32,080 bases of DNA from Bradyrhizobium macuxiense (GTDB taxonomy: Bacteria; Pseudomonadota; Alphaproteobacteria; Rhizobiales; Xanthobacteraceae). The notes beneath the pieces were generated by a model that saw only the letters and a program-made list of their open reading frames with translations, was not told where the DNA came from and made no database searches. Positions 8,584 to 16,043 of this stretch are shown piece after piece (the first letter of the stretch is position 1; each line of letters opens with the position of its first letter). A program made the translations under genes and the position numbers. The stretch is taken from contig NZ_LNCU01000032.1 in NCBI RefSeq assembly GCF_001542415.1, positions 79,264-111,343 on the forward strand, read 5' to 3'.

Positions 8584-9786
8584 CTATGCTTGCTGGACCA
8601 GCGAATGCAACGCCTTGACCGCGGCCTCCCGGCTCTCCACAGGGACAAACAAACTGACCGAATGCGGTGACAACACGTATTTGTCGGGGACAATCCCGTG
8701 ATGTTCGAGAACTTGCAACGCCCTGAACGGCAATTCCGACGAAACGCCGCCGAAGCAGGAGAGGCTCACGGAGCTTGAAGCCTCGCCATGCTTGCGCAGA
8801 TCCTTGCTGCGCTCCAGCGTGCGCAACAGTGCGTCGAGCCACTCCGAATCACAGGCCACGGTCATGCTGGTTTTTCCCGCGGTGAAGCTCGAGGCGAGGA
8901 GCTGCGGCCAGGACAGGCTATTTTTCTTGAGATGCTGCGCGAATTTCTCGAAGCCGTGATTGAGATCCTTGGAATCTATCTCCACATGCTCAATGCGAGC
9001 CATCGAGTTGACGGCCAGTACCTTTCCGTTTTCCATGCCTGTAACCTCTTTCATCACTCGCGTGCCATGCTCAACCCCACCCCACCGCTTGATGACCAGA
9101 GGCACATCCTGACTTTGCGCCAGCTCTACGCTGCGAAAATGCAGGATCTTTGCACCCCAGAAGCACATTTCGGACAGGGATGCGAAGTCCACTCGCCGCA
9201 GGGGCTTTGCATCCGGCACGACGCGCGGATCGGCCGAACAAATTCCGTCGACCTCTTTGATGATTTCACAGCGCTCGGCTTTCAGCGCCGCGGCCATCGC
9301 AACGGCCGTGGTGTCGCTGCCGCCCCGGCCGAGTGTGGTGATTTCCCTGGTCGCCGGATTCACGCCCTGAAATCCTGCCAGCACCACAACGCGCCCGCGA
9401 TCAAGTTCCTCACGCACGCGGATGGGCCGTACATCCAGAATGCGGGCCGAGGAATGGGAGTCGTCGGTCATAACGCCGGCCTGGCTGCCGGTGAAGCTGA
9501 TCGCGGGCACGCCGAGATCGGAAAGCGCCATGCTCATCAGGGACATGCTGATGCGCTCGCCGGTCGTCAGCAGCATGTCGAGTTCACGGCGATTGGGCGT
9601 CGGGCTTACCTGATAAGCCATCTGGATCAATTGGTCGGTCGTCGTGCCCATGGCGGAGACGATCGCCACGACACGATGACCACGGCCATGCAGGTCGGCA
9701 AGACTGCGCGCAACTGCGCGAATTTTCGCCGGTGTTTCAAGACAGACACCGCCATATTTTTGCACGATGACGGGATGGTTGCGCAT
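8584..9786 (-). CDS. Divergent aspartokinase-like protein
   Basis: A 400-residue amino acid kinase family protein related to aspartate kinase (aspartate to 4-phosphoaspartate). It has the nucleotide and substrate stretches [40 protein letters not shown] and [13 protein letters not shown], followed by a degenerate ACT-like tail from about 260. It looks more like the VQKYGG-type enzymes of actinobacteria and Deinococcus-Thermus than the usual alphaproteobacterial LysC. The first signature reads KYGGVCLE: the usual Thr/Ser-Ser pair after GG is replaced by Val-Cys, so activity or substrate may differ. Its ATG abuts the nagA stop, indicating a nagA-kinase operon. It ends 51 bp from the tRNA gene, inside the presumed island. 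A second, housekeeping lysC is expected elsewhere. Confidence 0.75.
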   Translation of the reverse strand: MRNHPVIVQKYGGVCLETPAKIRAVARSLADLHGRGHRVVAIVSAMGTTTDQLIQMAYQVSPTPNRRELDMLLTTGERISMSLMSMALSDLGVPAISFTGSQAGVMTDDSHSSARILDVRPIRVREELDRGRVVVLAGFQGVNPATREITTLGRGGSDTTAVAMAAALKAERCEIIKEVDGICSADPRVVPDAKPLRRVDFASLSEMCFWGAKILHFRSVELAQSQDVPLVIKRWGGVEHGTRVMKEVTGMENGKVLAVNSMARIEHVEIDSKDLNHGFEKFAQHLKKNSLSWPQLLASSFTAGKTSMTVACDSEWLDALLRTLERSKDLRKHGEASSSVSLSCFGGVSSELPFRALQVLEHHGIVPDKYVLSPHSVSLFVPVESREAAVKALHSLVQQA

Positions 9787-10992
9787 CTATCCCCTGTGAG
9801 AAGCCTCGTATCCTCTGTGCGAAGCCTCGCGCGCCTCGCCGATCGAGCCGACACCGCCTATCCATGTTCCGACGACTTCAAAGTTCGGATTGAAGGCGAC
9901 AAGGTTCGCGCGGTATCCAGGCGCGATCCGTCCAAGCTCGGACTCAAGGCCCAAAAATGCCGCGGGTGTCCGAGAGGCCATGATGAGGGCATCGACAAGG
10001 GAGATTCCGATCAGCGCAACAGCGTTGCGCACCGCCTCGATCATGGTGAGGTGAGCGCCCGCGAGCGTGCCATCGGGGCCAGTCAGGCGATTTTCGTGCA
10101 ACGTGATCTGCCTTCCTTGCAGCATGAATTGCCGGTCGTTCGTGCCCGCCAATGGCATGGCGTCGGTGACCAGCATCAATCGATCGCGTCCCTTGCAGCG
10201 GAAGGCAACACGCAAACCGGCGCGGTCAACGTGGATGCCGTCGCAGATGATCCCTGCAAGCAGCCGGTCATCCTCAAGCGCGGCGCCCACCAAGCCCGGC
10301 TCCCGGGCGTTCAGCTGCGACATGGCATTGAACAGATGAGTCACCCCCGAGACACCGCGATCGACCGCCCGCCTGATTTCGGCTGCGGTGGCGTCGCTGT
10401 GGCCGGCCGCGATACGCAATCCGGCGCCGATCAATTCATCGATCATGGACGCGGGCACGCATTCCGGGGCCAAGGTCACAATGGAGCGGCCGCGGCCCCC
10501 AAAACTCTTGATCGCGACGAGATCGCGCCGATCAGGCACGCGTATCTCGGCTTCCGGATGAATGCCTCTGCGAGACCTGTTGAGCGCCGGCCCTTCCAGA
10601 TGGAAGCCGAGCACGCCGGGAATGTTCAGACAAGCCTGGGCGGCTGCAGCCAACCGCCCGATGACCTCGCTGCGATCGGTGATGAGGGTCGGCAAGCAGC
10701 CCGTGGTTCCCTCCTTGCGGTGCGCGTCGACGATGTGTCGAACGCCGGCCTCCGTTGGCTGGTCGTTAAGAAGAACGCCCCCACCTCCATTCACCTGGAT
10801 GTCGATAAGTCCGGGCGCAAGGATCGCGTCTGCGGGAAGGTGGATTGAGGCGCGCGCCTCCGTCTCGCCGAAGCTGATGCTTTCAACCCGCCCCTGCGAG
10901 ATCCTGACCGACCCAGGCCCGCGCATGTCGGTACCATCGAAGATCTGCTGCGCGGCAATCGTGAGAGAAACGGAAGACCCAGCGTGGCCCAT
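9787..10992 (-). CDS. nagA: N-acetylglucosamine-6-phosphate deacetylase
   Basis: A 401-residue amidohydrolase-superfamily enzyme that removes acetate from GlcNAc-6-phosphate to give glucosamine-6-phosphate. It shows the NagA opening APGLIDIQVNGGGG, the metal ligand Glu in GFHLEGP, His in AAGHSDA, His in VTHLFNAM, and the catalytic Asp in VTDAMPLAG. Length matches the family. The 3' end carries a tandem 21-bp duplication (9789-9830) that adds the repeated peptide EASHRG; the last copy supplies the AGGGG ribosome site of the next gene. It is divergent from murQ and the SIS gene, which complete a MurNAc-6-P/GlcNAc-6-P to fructose-6-P route. Confidence 0.9.
   Translation of the reverse strand: MGHAGSSVSLTIAAQQIFDGTDMRGPGSVRISQGRVESISFGETEARASIHLPADAILAPGLIDIQVNGGGGVLLNDQPTEAGVRHIVDAHRKEGTTGCLPTLITDRSEVIGRLAAAAQACLNIPGVLGFHLEGPALNRSRRGIHPEAEIRVPDRRDLVAIKSFGGRGRSIVTLAPECVPASMIDELIGAGLRIAAGHSDATAAEIRRAVDRGVSGVTHLFNAMSQLNAREPGLVGAALEDDRLLAGIICDGIHVDRAGLRVAFRCKGRDRLMLVTDAMPLAGTNDRQFMLQGRQITLHENRLTGPDGTLAGAHLTMIEAVRNAVALIGISLVDALIMASRTPAAFLGLESELGRIAPGYRANLVAFNPNFEVVGTWIGGVGSIGEAREASHRGYEASHRG
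9789..9830. repeat. Tandem 21-bp duplication at the 3' end of nagA
   Basis: Units 9789-9809 and 9810-9830 differ at three positions. In the minus-strand reading each encodes EASHRG plus one residue, and each contains a purine-rich stretch. The copy nearest the aspartokinase-like start acts as its ribosome-binding site. Confidence 0.7.
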
Positions 10993-11109
10993 CAGTGTTC
11001 ATCCCGAGAATGGCAGTCACGGACTCGTGAGGCGAGCCCTGCACAAGGCTCCATATGTACACTCAGGGCTTTGGCAGGACCCCGAACGAAACCCTTGCGT
11101 TAGCTTTCC

Positions 11110-11244
11110 ATGGAAACGAAAGGTACCACGTATCTCGGCGTCGATGGCGGCGGAACCCGCTGTCGGTCCCGGAAAGGACGAAAACGGCAGGGTGCTTGAT
11201 GAAGCGAGCTCAGGCCGGCGCGAGGACGGCTTGGACCAGCTTAA
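11110..11244 (+). pseudogene. Remnant of a BadF/BcrAD-type N-acetylglucosamine kinase
   Basis: An ATG at 11110 opens a frame reading TTYLGVDGGGTRCR, the characteristic phosphate-1 motif of BadF/BadG-type N-acetylglucosamine kinases. The expected continuation, DENGRVLDEASSG, is found about 10 nt later but in the +1 frame. After that the original frame resumes with PARGRLG, close to the family's SGPANARLG. So a 1-nt insertion near 11164-11175 and a 1-nt deletion near 11213-11215 are visible, the first frame ends at TGA 11197-11199, and the homology stops at TAA 11242-11244. The remaining roughly 250 codons are missing. The fossil sits directly upstream of murQ in the same orientation, so the ancestral unit probably was kinase-murQ-SIS. 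Confidence 0.65.
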
Positions 11245-11258
11245 AAGAGAGGCCGACC

Positions 11259-12251
11259 ATGAGCAGGTTCCAAAGTTCCGGGATTGAGGGCGCGTGGATC
11301 AACTATGTGGCCACAGAAGAGGTCGATCCCCGCTTTGCCGATCTTGATGCATGGCCGCTGACGTCAGCGATGGAAGCGATGTGGGAGGGCCAGCTCGCGG
11401 CGGTCGCGGCGATCGGCCATGCCCTGCCCGCGATCGCTGCGGCGACGGAAGCGGCCAAGGCGGCGTTGGGCGATCACGGACGCATTGTGTATGTCGGCGC
11501 CGGGACCTCGGGCCGCGTGGCGGTCCAGGACGGTGCAGAGCTGATGCCGACCTTCGCCTGGCCCAACGACCGCGTCCGCTTCATCGTCGCCGGCGGAGAC
11601 AGCGCGTTCGTCACCAGCATCGAGGGCGCGGAGGACGATGTCGATGACGCGATCACGCAGATCAATGCGACACGACTCACACCGCACGACGTGGTGATCG
11701 CCGTTGCCGCCAGTGGAACAACGCCATTCACGGTCGCGGCCCTGCAACAGGCAGGCTCTTTTGATGCAGTGACGATCGGTGTCGCCAACAATCCCGGCAC
11801 CGCACTGCTGGCAGCGGCAAGGTTTCCGATCTTGATCGAGACCGGCCGCGAGCTGGTCGCCGGCTCCACGCGGATGAAGGCCGGCACCGCGCAGAAGGTT
11901 GTTCTCAATCTGATCTCATCAGGAATCATGCTGCGCCTTGGCCGGGTGTACCGCGGCATGATGGTGAACATGCAGCCGACCAATGCCAAGCTGAAGCGGC
12001 GCGCCGAGGCCATGGTGGCGCAAATCGCGCATTGCGATCCGTCGCACGCGGCACGATCGCTTGAGCAGGCCAAGGGAGACATCAAGACGGCAAGCCTTCT
12101 GGCGTTGGGCGTCGACAGGGTTGATGCCGAGACCGTTCTGCAGAACTGTGACGGCAACCTTCGCCGCGTGTTTGCCGAGCTCGCCAGGGATGGTGACCGG
12201 CGCCTCGAGAGAGCGGCGGCGCGCAAGCGAGGCGGAGCGGTGGAGCCGTGA
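11259..12251 (+). CDS. murQ: N-acetylmuramic acid 6-phosphate etherase
   Basis: A 330-residue SIS-domain lyase that cleaves the lactyl ether of MurNAc-6-phosphate to GlcNAc-6-phosphate and D-lactate in peptidoglycan recycling. It has YVGAGTSGRVAVQDGAEL with the catalytic Glu, SIEGAEDD with the second Glu, AASGTTPF, and the highly conserved GSTRMKAGTAQK. Slightly longer than E. coli MurQ (298). I use the ATG at 11259, preceded by GAGAGG with 6-bp spacing; the frame is open back to 11055, but that stretch is the kinase fossil in another frame. The stop overlaps the GTG start of the SIS gene (GTGA), so the two are translationally coupled. Confidence 0.9.
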   Translation: MSRFQSSGIEGAWINYVATEEVDPRFADLDAWPLTSAMEAMWEGQLAAVAAIGHALPAIAAATEAAKAALGDHGRIVYVGAGTSGRVAVQDGAELMPTFAWPNDRVRFIVAGGDSAFVTSIEGAEDDVDDAITQINATRLTPHDVVIAVAASGTTPFTVAALQQAGSFDAVTIGVANNPGTALLAAARFPILIETGRELVAGSTRMKAGTAQKVVLNLISSGIMLRLGRVYRGMMVNMQPTNAKLKRRAEAMVAQIAHCDPSHAARSLEQAKGDIKTASLLALGVDRVDAETVLQNCDGNLRRVFAELARDGDRRLERAAARKRGGAVEP

Positions 12252-13261
12252 CAACATCCGCGATGGCGAGCGAAATTGGGGAAAGCGCGGATGTTGTCGC
12301 CAACATTCTTCGTAGCCGCCCCGCCACGCGCGACATCGTACGGCGAATTCGGATTGGCTCCGCCCCCCTGTGCGTCGTGTGCGGCCGGGGAAGCTCCGGG
12401 CATGCCGGGGTTTTCCTAAGATACCTTGTCGAAACGCGGCTTCGCCTTCCCGTTTCAGCCAGCGCTCCTTCGGTGATCACGGCGTTTCGTACGCCCTTGA
12501 TGCTACGCCATGCGCTGTTCATCGTGATCTCGCAATCCGGGCGCAGCCCGGATCTTGTCGCGGCGACAAGATCGGCGCGCGCCGCGGGCGCGCGCACAAT
12601 GGCCATCGTTAATGCGACGTCGTCGCCGGTGGCTGACGAAGCGGAGTTCGTCGTTCCGATCGAAGCCGGCCAAGAGCACTCCGTAGCGGCGACCAAGACC
12701 GTGATCGGCTCGATGGCCGTTAGCGCCGGACTTGTTGCCGAGCTGGCGGAAGATCTTGCGCTGCGGTCGGCCCTCGACAGGCTGCCCGAACGCCTGCATC
12801 GCGCGCTGGCGCTCGACTGGTCCGAGATTGCCGGTGATCTCGCCAAGGCGTCAGCTGTGTTTGTGGCGGCTCGGGGCCTGGGCCTGGGCTCGGCGCGGGA
12901 GATCGCGCTCAAACTTTCGGAGATCCTGCGCCTGCCTTCCATTGGTCTGAGCGCCGCCGAGCTGCAGCATGGGCCGCGCGCCGCGTTATCATCGCGCACG
13001 CCGGTTGTCATGATGCGCCTCAGGGATGAAACGGCGGCCACCGTGGACGCGCTGGCAGAAGAATTGCACGAGCAAAAGATCGCGCTGCATCTATGCGGCG
13101 GACCGCATGGCTCGTTGCCCTGGTTGGCCGAAGACGACCCCGCCACCGACCCGATCACCATGCTCGTTCCAGCCTACCGAATGATCGAGCAGACGGCGCG
13201 CGCCTTTGGATTTGACCCGGATCGTCCGCCTCGCCTGAGCAAGATTACCGAGACGTTTTGA
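12248..13261 (+). CDS. Double-SIS sugar isomerase/deaminase (GlmS-like, NagB-II type)
   Basis: A 337-residue protein with two SIS domains and no glutaminase domain. The first SIS begins at CVVCGRGSSGHAG (about 42-54) with ISQSGRSPD, and the segment EHSVAATKT follows. The second has AARGLGLGSAREIALKLSEI and the conserved SAAELQHGP. This is the build of glucosamine-6-phosphate deaminases of the GlmS-like class (NagB-II), converting GlcN-6-P to fructose-6-P and ammonia. That would follow MurQ and NagA in the pathway. The GTG start overlaps the murQ stop by 4 bp. A role on another aminosugar phosphate is possible, since family members also act on galactosamine- or fructosamine-phosphates. Confidence 0.8.
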   Translation: MTTSAMASEIGESADVVANILRSRPATRDIVRRIRIGSAPLCVVCGRGSSGHAGVFLRYLVETRLRLPVSASAPSVITAFRTPLMLRHALFIVISQSGRSPDLVAATRSARAAGARTMAIVNATSSPVADEAEFVVPIEAGQEHSVAATKTVIGSMAVSAGLVAELAEDLALRSALDRLPERLHRALALDWSEIAGDLAKASAVFVAARGLGLGSAREIALKLSEILRLPSIGLSAAELQHGPRAALSSRTPVVMMRLRDETAATVDALAEELHEQKIALHLCGGPHGSLPWLAEDDPATDPITMLVPAYRMIEQTARAFGFDPDRPPRLSKITETF

Positions 13262-13407
13262 CAGCTGACTAATCGCTGGCTGGCAACCGAAAGCCGGAGC
13301 AGCGCCGCACCGGTTTCGCACCAGAAACGACCTCGCCAAAGCGTAACAAACGCGATCAAAAGCAAACGAAAACAAGGCAAAATCAACGAACCCAGCACTT
13401 ATCCGGT
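13262..13407. other. A-rich island end without a gene
   Basis: This stretch lies between the SIS stop and the partial tRNA copy. It is visibly richer in A and AAC/AAA runs than its surroundings, as expected for DNA next to an attachment site. A minus-strand frame crosses it and enters the tRNA copy, but it has no family resemblance and I do not call it. Confidence 0.5.
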
Positions 13408-13455
13408 CGCTCATAACGGTCTGGTTGCAGGTTCGAGTCCTGCCGGGGCCCACCA
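13408..13455 (+). repeat. Partial tRNA copy, likely att site
   Basis: It repeats the tRNA from the anticodon stem through CCA. There is exact 40-bp identity with 8486-8525 and then one extra G before CCCACCA. To the left, CCGG also matches, with one C-to-T difference at 13407. The D arm and 5' acceptor strand are missing, so it is not a tRNA gene. It ends 4 bp before the stop codon of the convergent methyltransferase gene, marking the junction of island and older chromosome. Confidence 0.85.
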
Positions 13456-13459
13456 AGGT

Positions 13460-14284
13460 TTACGAACCCGCGCGCACGTTCGCCGGTCGTACCGCCCAGA
13501 TCATGAGATACAGACCGAGTGGGCGCGCCAAAAGGCGCAGCAGGCGGCGCGGCCACAGTCGGCGAAGCGTCGAGAGGAGCCGACCCTTGTGACGTTGTCC
13601 TGCGCCTCCGGCAAGGAGATCGCCGGGGCTGAGCTCGACATCCATCGCGACAATCTTCAGTCCAGCGGCTTCAAACATGGCCGTGGCCTCACTCTTGGAG
13701 TAGGCCTTCGTATCAGGACTTTCGAGGTGCTTCGCGTAGATCGACTCAAGGCTCGATGAAAGCCGACCGTAACGAAGCCAGAGCAGCAGCCCGACAATCG
13801 ACCATTTATGGTAGATCATGATGCGCGCAAAGCCGTTCGGCCTCAGCACGCGTGCCACCTCGCCGATCGCCTGCGGCGTATCGTTCGAGTGGTGAAGAAC
13901 GCCCCAGCTATAGACCATGTTGAAGGTCCGATCAGCAAAAGGAAGATGCTCGGCGTCTCCGACCTGGAGTTCGGAGTGGAGGCCCTGCAATGCAAAGCGC
14001 TCGGACGTCAGCTCGATTGCGCGCGGTGTCAGATCGATCCCGCAAAGGCGGCGCGGTCCGCTCCGCGCCCAGCGTTCGTGATCTGCGCCCATGCCGACGC
14101 CGATCTCGAGCACAGCGACGTTGAGGCCTTCATCGAAGGCGGCAAACTTCTCGATAAAGGGCTCGAGCCGATAGCGCTCCAACGACTGATTGGCGAAGCG
14201 TTCCGCCGGTGTGTCTCCCAGGGCGTAGGCGACTTCTCCACATGCCGCAGCATCCCAGAATTCTTGAACGGCCGAATTTGTCAT
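13460..14284 (-). CDS. Class I SAM-dependent methyltransferase
   Basis: A 274-residue protein from the ATG at 14284. In-frame starts further out are an ATG at 14308 and a TTG at 14353; 14284 has AGAGAG at suitable spacing and begins just before the VQEFWDA opening usual in this group. It has SAM motif I VLEIGVGMGADHERWAR, the acidic residue in CGIDLTPRA, motif GDAEHLPFADRTFNMVYSWG, and LHHSNDTPQAIGEVARVLRPNG (UbiE/Methyltransf_11 type). The C-terminal part has two hydrophobic segments (around GLLLWLRYG and RLLARPLGLYLMIWAV), suggesting membrane association. It sits directly downstream of the membrane-protein gene in the same direction, so it may modify a lipid-linked or surface glycan. The substrate is unknown. 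Confidence 0.8.
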   Translation of the reverse strand: MTNSAVQEFWDAAACGEVAYALGDTPAERFANQSLERYRLEPFIEKFAAFDEGLNVAVLEIGVGMGADHERWARSGPRRLCGIDLTPRAIELTSERFALQGLHSELQVGDAEHLPFADRTFNMVYSWGVLHHSNDTPQAIGEVARVLRPNGFARIMIYHKWSIVGLLLWLRYGRLSSSLESIYAKHLESPDTKAYSKSEATAMFEAAGLKIVAMDVELSPGDLLAGGAGQRHKGRLLSTLRRLWPRRLLRLLARPLGLYLMIWAVRPANVRAGS

Positions 14285-14353
14285 GGAGCGGCTCTCTGTT
14301 CTCGACATAAGCCAGTCTCGCAACCATTCGGCGAGCGAGTCAACCGCGCGCAA

Positions 14354-15724
14354 TCAGCTTGTGCGCGGTTCCCTGCTCATGCCGGAACCAAGTGTGCCGA
14401 GTGCGCCGGCGGCAGCAAGAAAGGCCAGCACGATTCCACACCAGAGGATGCCGTGATCATAGATGATCGGACCTTCGAACGGCAGTTGAGAGAAGAAGTA
14501 TCCCGCCATGGCACCGATGATGCTTGCGGTATCAACGAGGGGGCCGCGAAGTTCCGAAAGCGCCGCAAATAATCCCATGATCGCGGATGCCAGCATGATT
14601 TCGATCAGCGCGCCGGCCCATCCCGAGAGTGCATATCCGGTGATGTGAACCGCCTGCGGTGCGGTACCGATGCCGGCAAACTGGTCCGCGAACATCTCTT
14701 GATAGACCAGAGTACTGGGCTGACAGGGGTTTGTCTTCCGCTTGATGCGGTCGACGAGGGTTCCACATTTGCCCGGTTCACCGGTGAAGACGTCATAGTA
14801 GAATGGAAACGGCAGTGCCATGCGATTGAAAATCGCAAGAAGCGGCATCACTGCGGCCTCCTTCAAGGGCGGTGCAACGCTTGTCTCGTTCAAGGGCGGT
14901 GCAATGCTTGTCTCGATCCGCCCTCGGCCCGGATGGCCCGGTTGAGCGCCGATATCGGCGATCTCAACATGTATCGTTGGCATCGGCACCACGCGCAGCA
15001 GCGCGAACGAAATGAGCAAGTAAGCTGTGCCCGCGAGCGCCGCGAAGGAAATCCCCGGAACAAGCGGGCGCCTCGCATAAAGAAGGATCGCCACCACATT
15101 CAGGCCGTAATACAGGACCAGCGGCCACTTCATGTTCAGGAGAATGAGGAGTGCCGAGACAGCAACCAGGTTGAAAGCTGCAATGATGAGCCAGAAAGGA
15201 TCCCGCTTCGTGAGAGTCTGGATCAGCCCGAACAGCGAAAGCGTGACCAGCCCTGATTTGATGACCATCTGGGGCCAGAAACCCAAGGTGGCCAGCAGCA
15301 GAAATCGATCTCTCAGGGCATCTTCATAGGTAGTTGCCCGGGTCAAGAGATGAACGGCGTCCGCCCGCCAGAGCGCAGTCAAGGCGAAGAGATAGAACGC
15401 GAGCAGGAGAGCAAGATACGCAACTCTTGATGGCTCAGGCAGGCCTTGTCCGTGCCGGATGAGCCACGGCGCCGCAATGCGCCTGACAGCTTCGACAACA
15501 GCGGGCGCCACGATGAACGGCAGAAGCAGCAGGATCCAAAAGCCCGCCGTCCCCGCCGTCTTGAAGTTCCTGATCGAGAATCCGAGGACCGAGTGCCTGC
15601 CGAGTTGATCCCCGATGGGCGAGAAGAAGAGCAGGTTCCCCACCACCGTGAGGATTAAATAGCTTCCCAGGAAGGTGGCGAGCGCGATGTATCGTCGCAG
15701 AACTGCCCTGGCTGCCTCAAACAT
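14354..15724 (-). CDS. Multi-pass membrane protein of unknown function
   Basis: About 456 residues from the ATG at 15724 (an in-frame TTG lies at 15745). I do not recognise the family. Around seven hydrophobic spans fill the first 260 residues. A hydrophilic stretch of about 130 residues with two cysteines (GKCGTL and TNPCQPS) follows, and then about three more spans to the end. The layout, many N-terminal helices and one large late loop, recalls polysaccharide polymerases or glycolipid-handling proteins, but no diagnostic motif is visible. The loop contains a peptide duplication encoded by two tandem 27-bp units (14862-14915). The methyltransferase gene follows immediately, so the two probably work together at the envelope. 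Confidence 0.6.
   Translation of the reverse strand: MFEAARAVLRRYIALATFLGSYLILTVVGNLLFFSPIGDQLGRHSVLGFSIRNFKTAGTAGFWILLLLPFIVAPAVVEAVRRIAAPWLIRHGQGLPEPSRVAYLALLLAFYLFALTALWRADAVHLLTRATTYEDALRDRFLLLATLGFWPQMVIKSGLVTLSLFGLIQTLTKRDPFWLIIAAFNLVAVSALLILLNMKWPLVLYYGLNVVAILLYARRPLVPGISFAALAGTAYLLISFALLRVVPMPTIHVEIADIGAQPGHPGRGRIETSIAPPLNETSVAPPLKEAAVMPLLAIFNRMALPFPFYYDVFTGEPGKCGTLVDRIKRKTNPCQPSTLVYQEMFADQFAGIGTAPQAVHITGYALSGWAGALIEIMLASAIMGLFAALSELRGPLVDTASIIGAMAGYFFSQLPFEGPIIYDHGILWCGIVLAFLAAAGALGTLGSGMSREPRTS
14862..14915. repeat. Tandem 27-bp duplication inside the membrane protein gene
   Basis: Units 14862-14888 and 14889-14915 differ at one base. They encode two copies of a nine-residue segment with core APPL in the predicted soluble loop. 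The reading frame is preserved, so this is a recent in-frame slippage or duplication and a likely length-variable site. Confidence 0.85.
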
Positions 15725-16043
15725 GGTCGTTTCCGCGGTTTCCAAACACGCAGAGCCTTAACCCGCAGGGCCGGTCCGGGCAATGGCCTGGAGGGGCTCG
15801 CAGGCAGGGAAACCGTGCCGGGAGATCAAGGCTGGCCGTCTTGCGGATCGGGCTGCGCCGGCAATCGCAAGCAACGAGGCACGCTTAGCGGACACGGCCC
15901 TCGTCTGCCAACTCGCCTCCGAACGTCGCCGCGGCCGACCGGCCATTCCGCCATGTCCGCCAACACCGGGGGCGAAAACTGCAAAGATGCTGCTAGTGAA
16001 GCCTGCGGCATCAGATCGTGCACGCGGCTCGATGCAGTCGTTC
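15725..16043. other. Intergenic stretch with no recognised feature
   Basis: About 319 bp between the membrane-protein start and the stop of the M24 gene. Short open frames exist on both strands, but they resemble no family and run into flanking genes. No hairpin with a T-run or RNA gene was seen. It should contain the promoter of the membrane-protein/methyltransferase pair. Confidence 0.5.

Larger units (their letters stand above)
8486..13455. mobile_element. Putative small genomic island bounded by tRNA 3' repeats
   Basis: The segment between the intact tRNA gene and a partial copy of its 3' end holds nagA, an aspartokinase-like gene, a kinase remnant, murQ and a SIS gene. The two repeats are in the same orientation. 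Exact identity spans 40 bp (8486-8525 and 13408-13447) and, allowing one extra G, extends through CCA. Anticodon-loop-to-CCA att sites are typical of tyrosine-recombinase islands. No integrase lies inside, so it is either a decayed island or one mobilised from elsewhere. Confidence 0.6.

Noticed and set aside
8788..10848. A 686-codon plus-strand open frame
   Set aside because: Antisense shadow of the aspartokinase-like gene and nagA; no family resemblance.
11055..11258. An N-terminal extension of MurQ
   Set aside because: The frame is open, but it runs over the kinase remnant in a different frame. The ATG at 11259 has a good ribosome site and matches the family N-terminus.
13408..13455. A second tRNA gene
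   Set aside because: Only the anticodon-to-CCA part is present. The 5' acceptor strand and D arm are absent, and an extra G disturbs the acceptor sequence.
13091..13456. A 121-codon minus-strand frame reading out of the tRNA fragment
   Set aside because: Its first codons are the partial tRNA copy read backwards, and the rest overlaps the end of the SIS gene. Frames like this are often mis-annotated beside tRNA genes.
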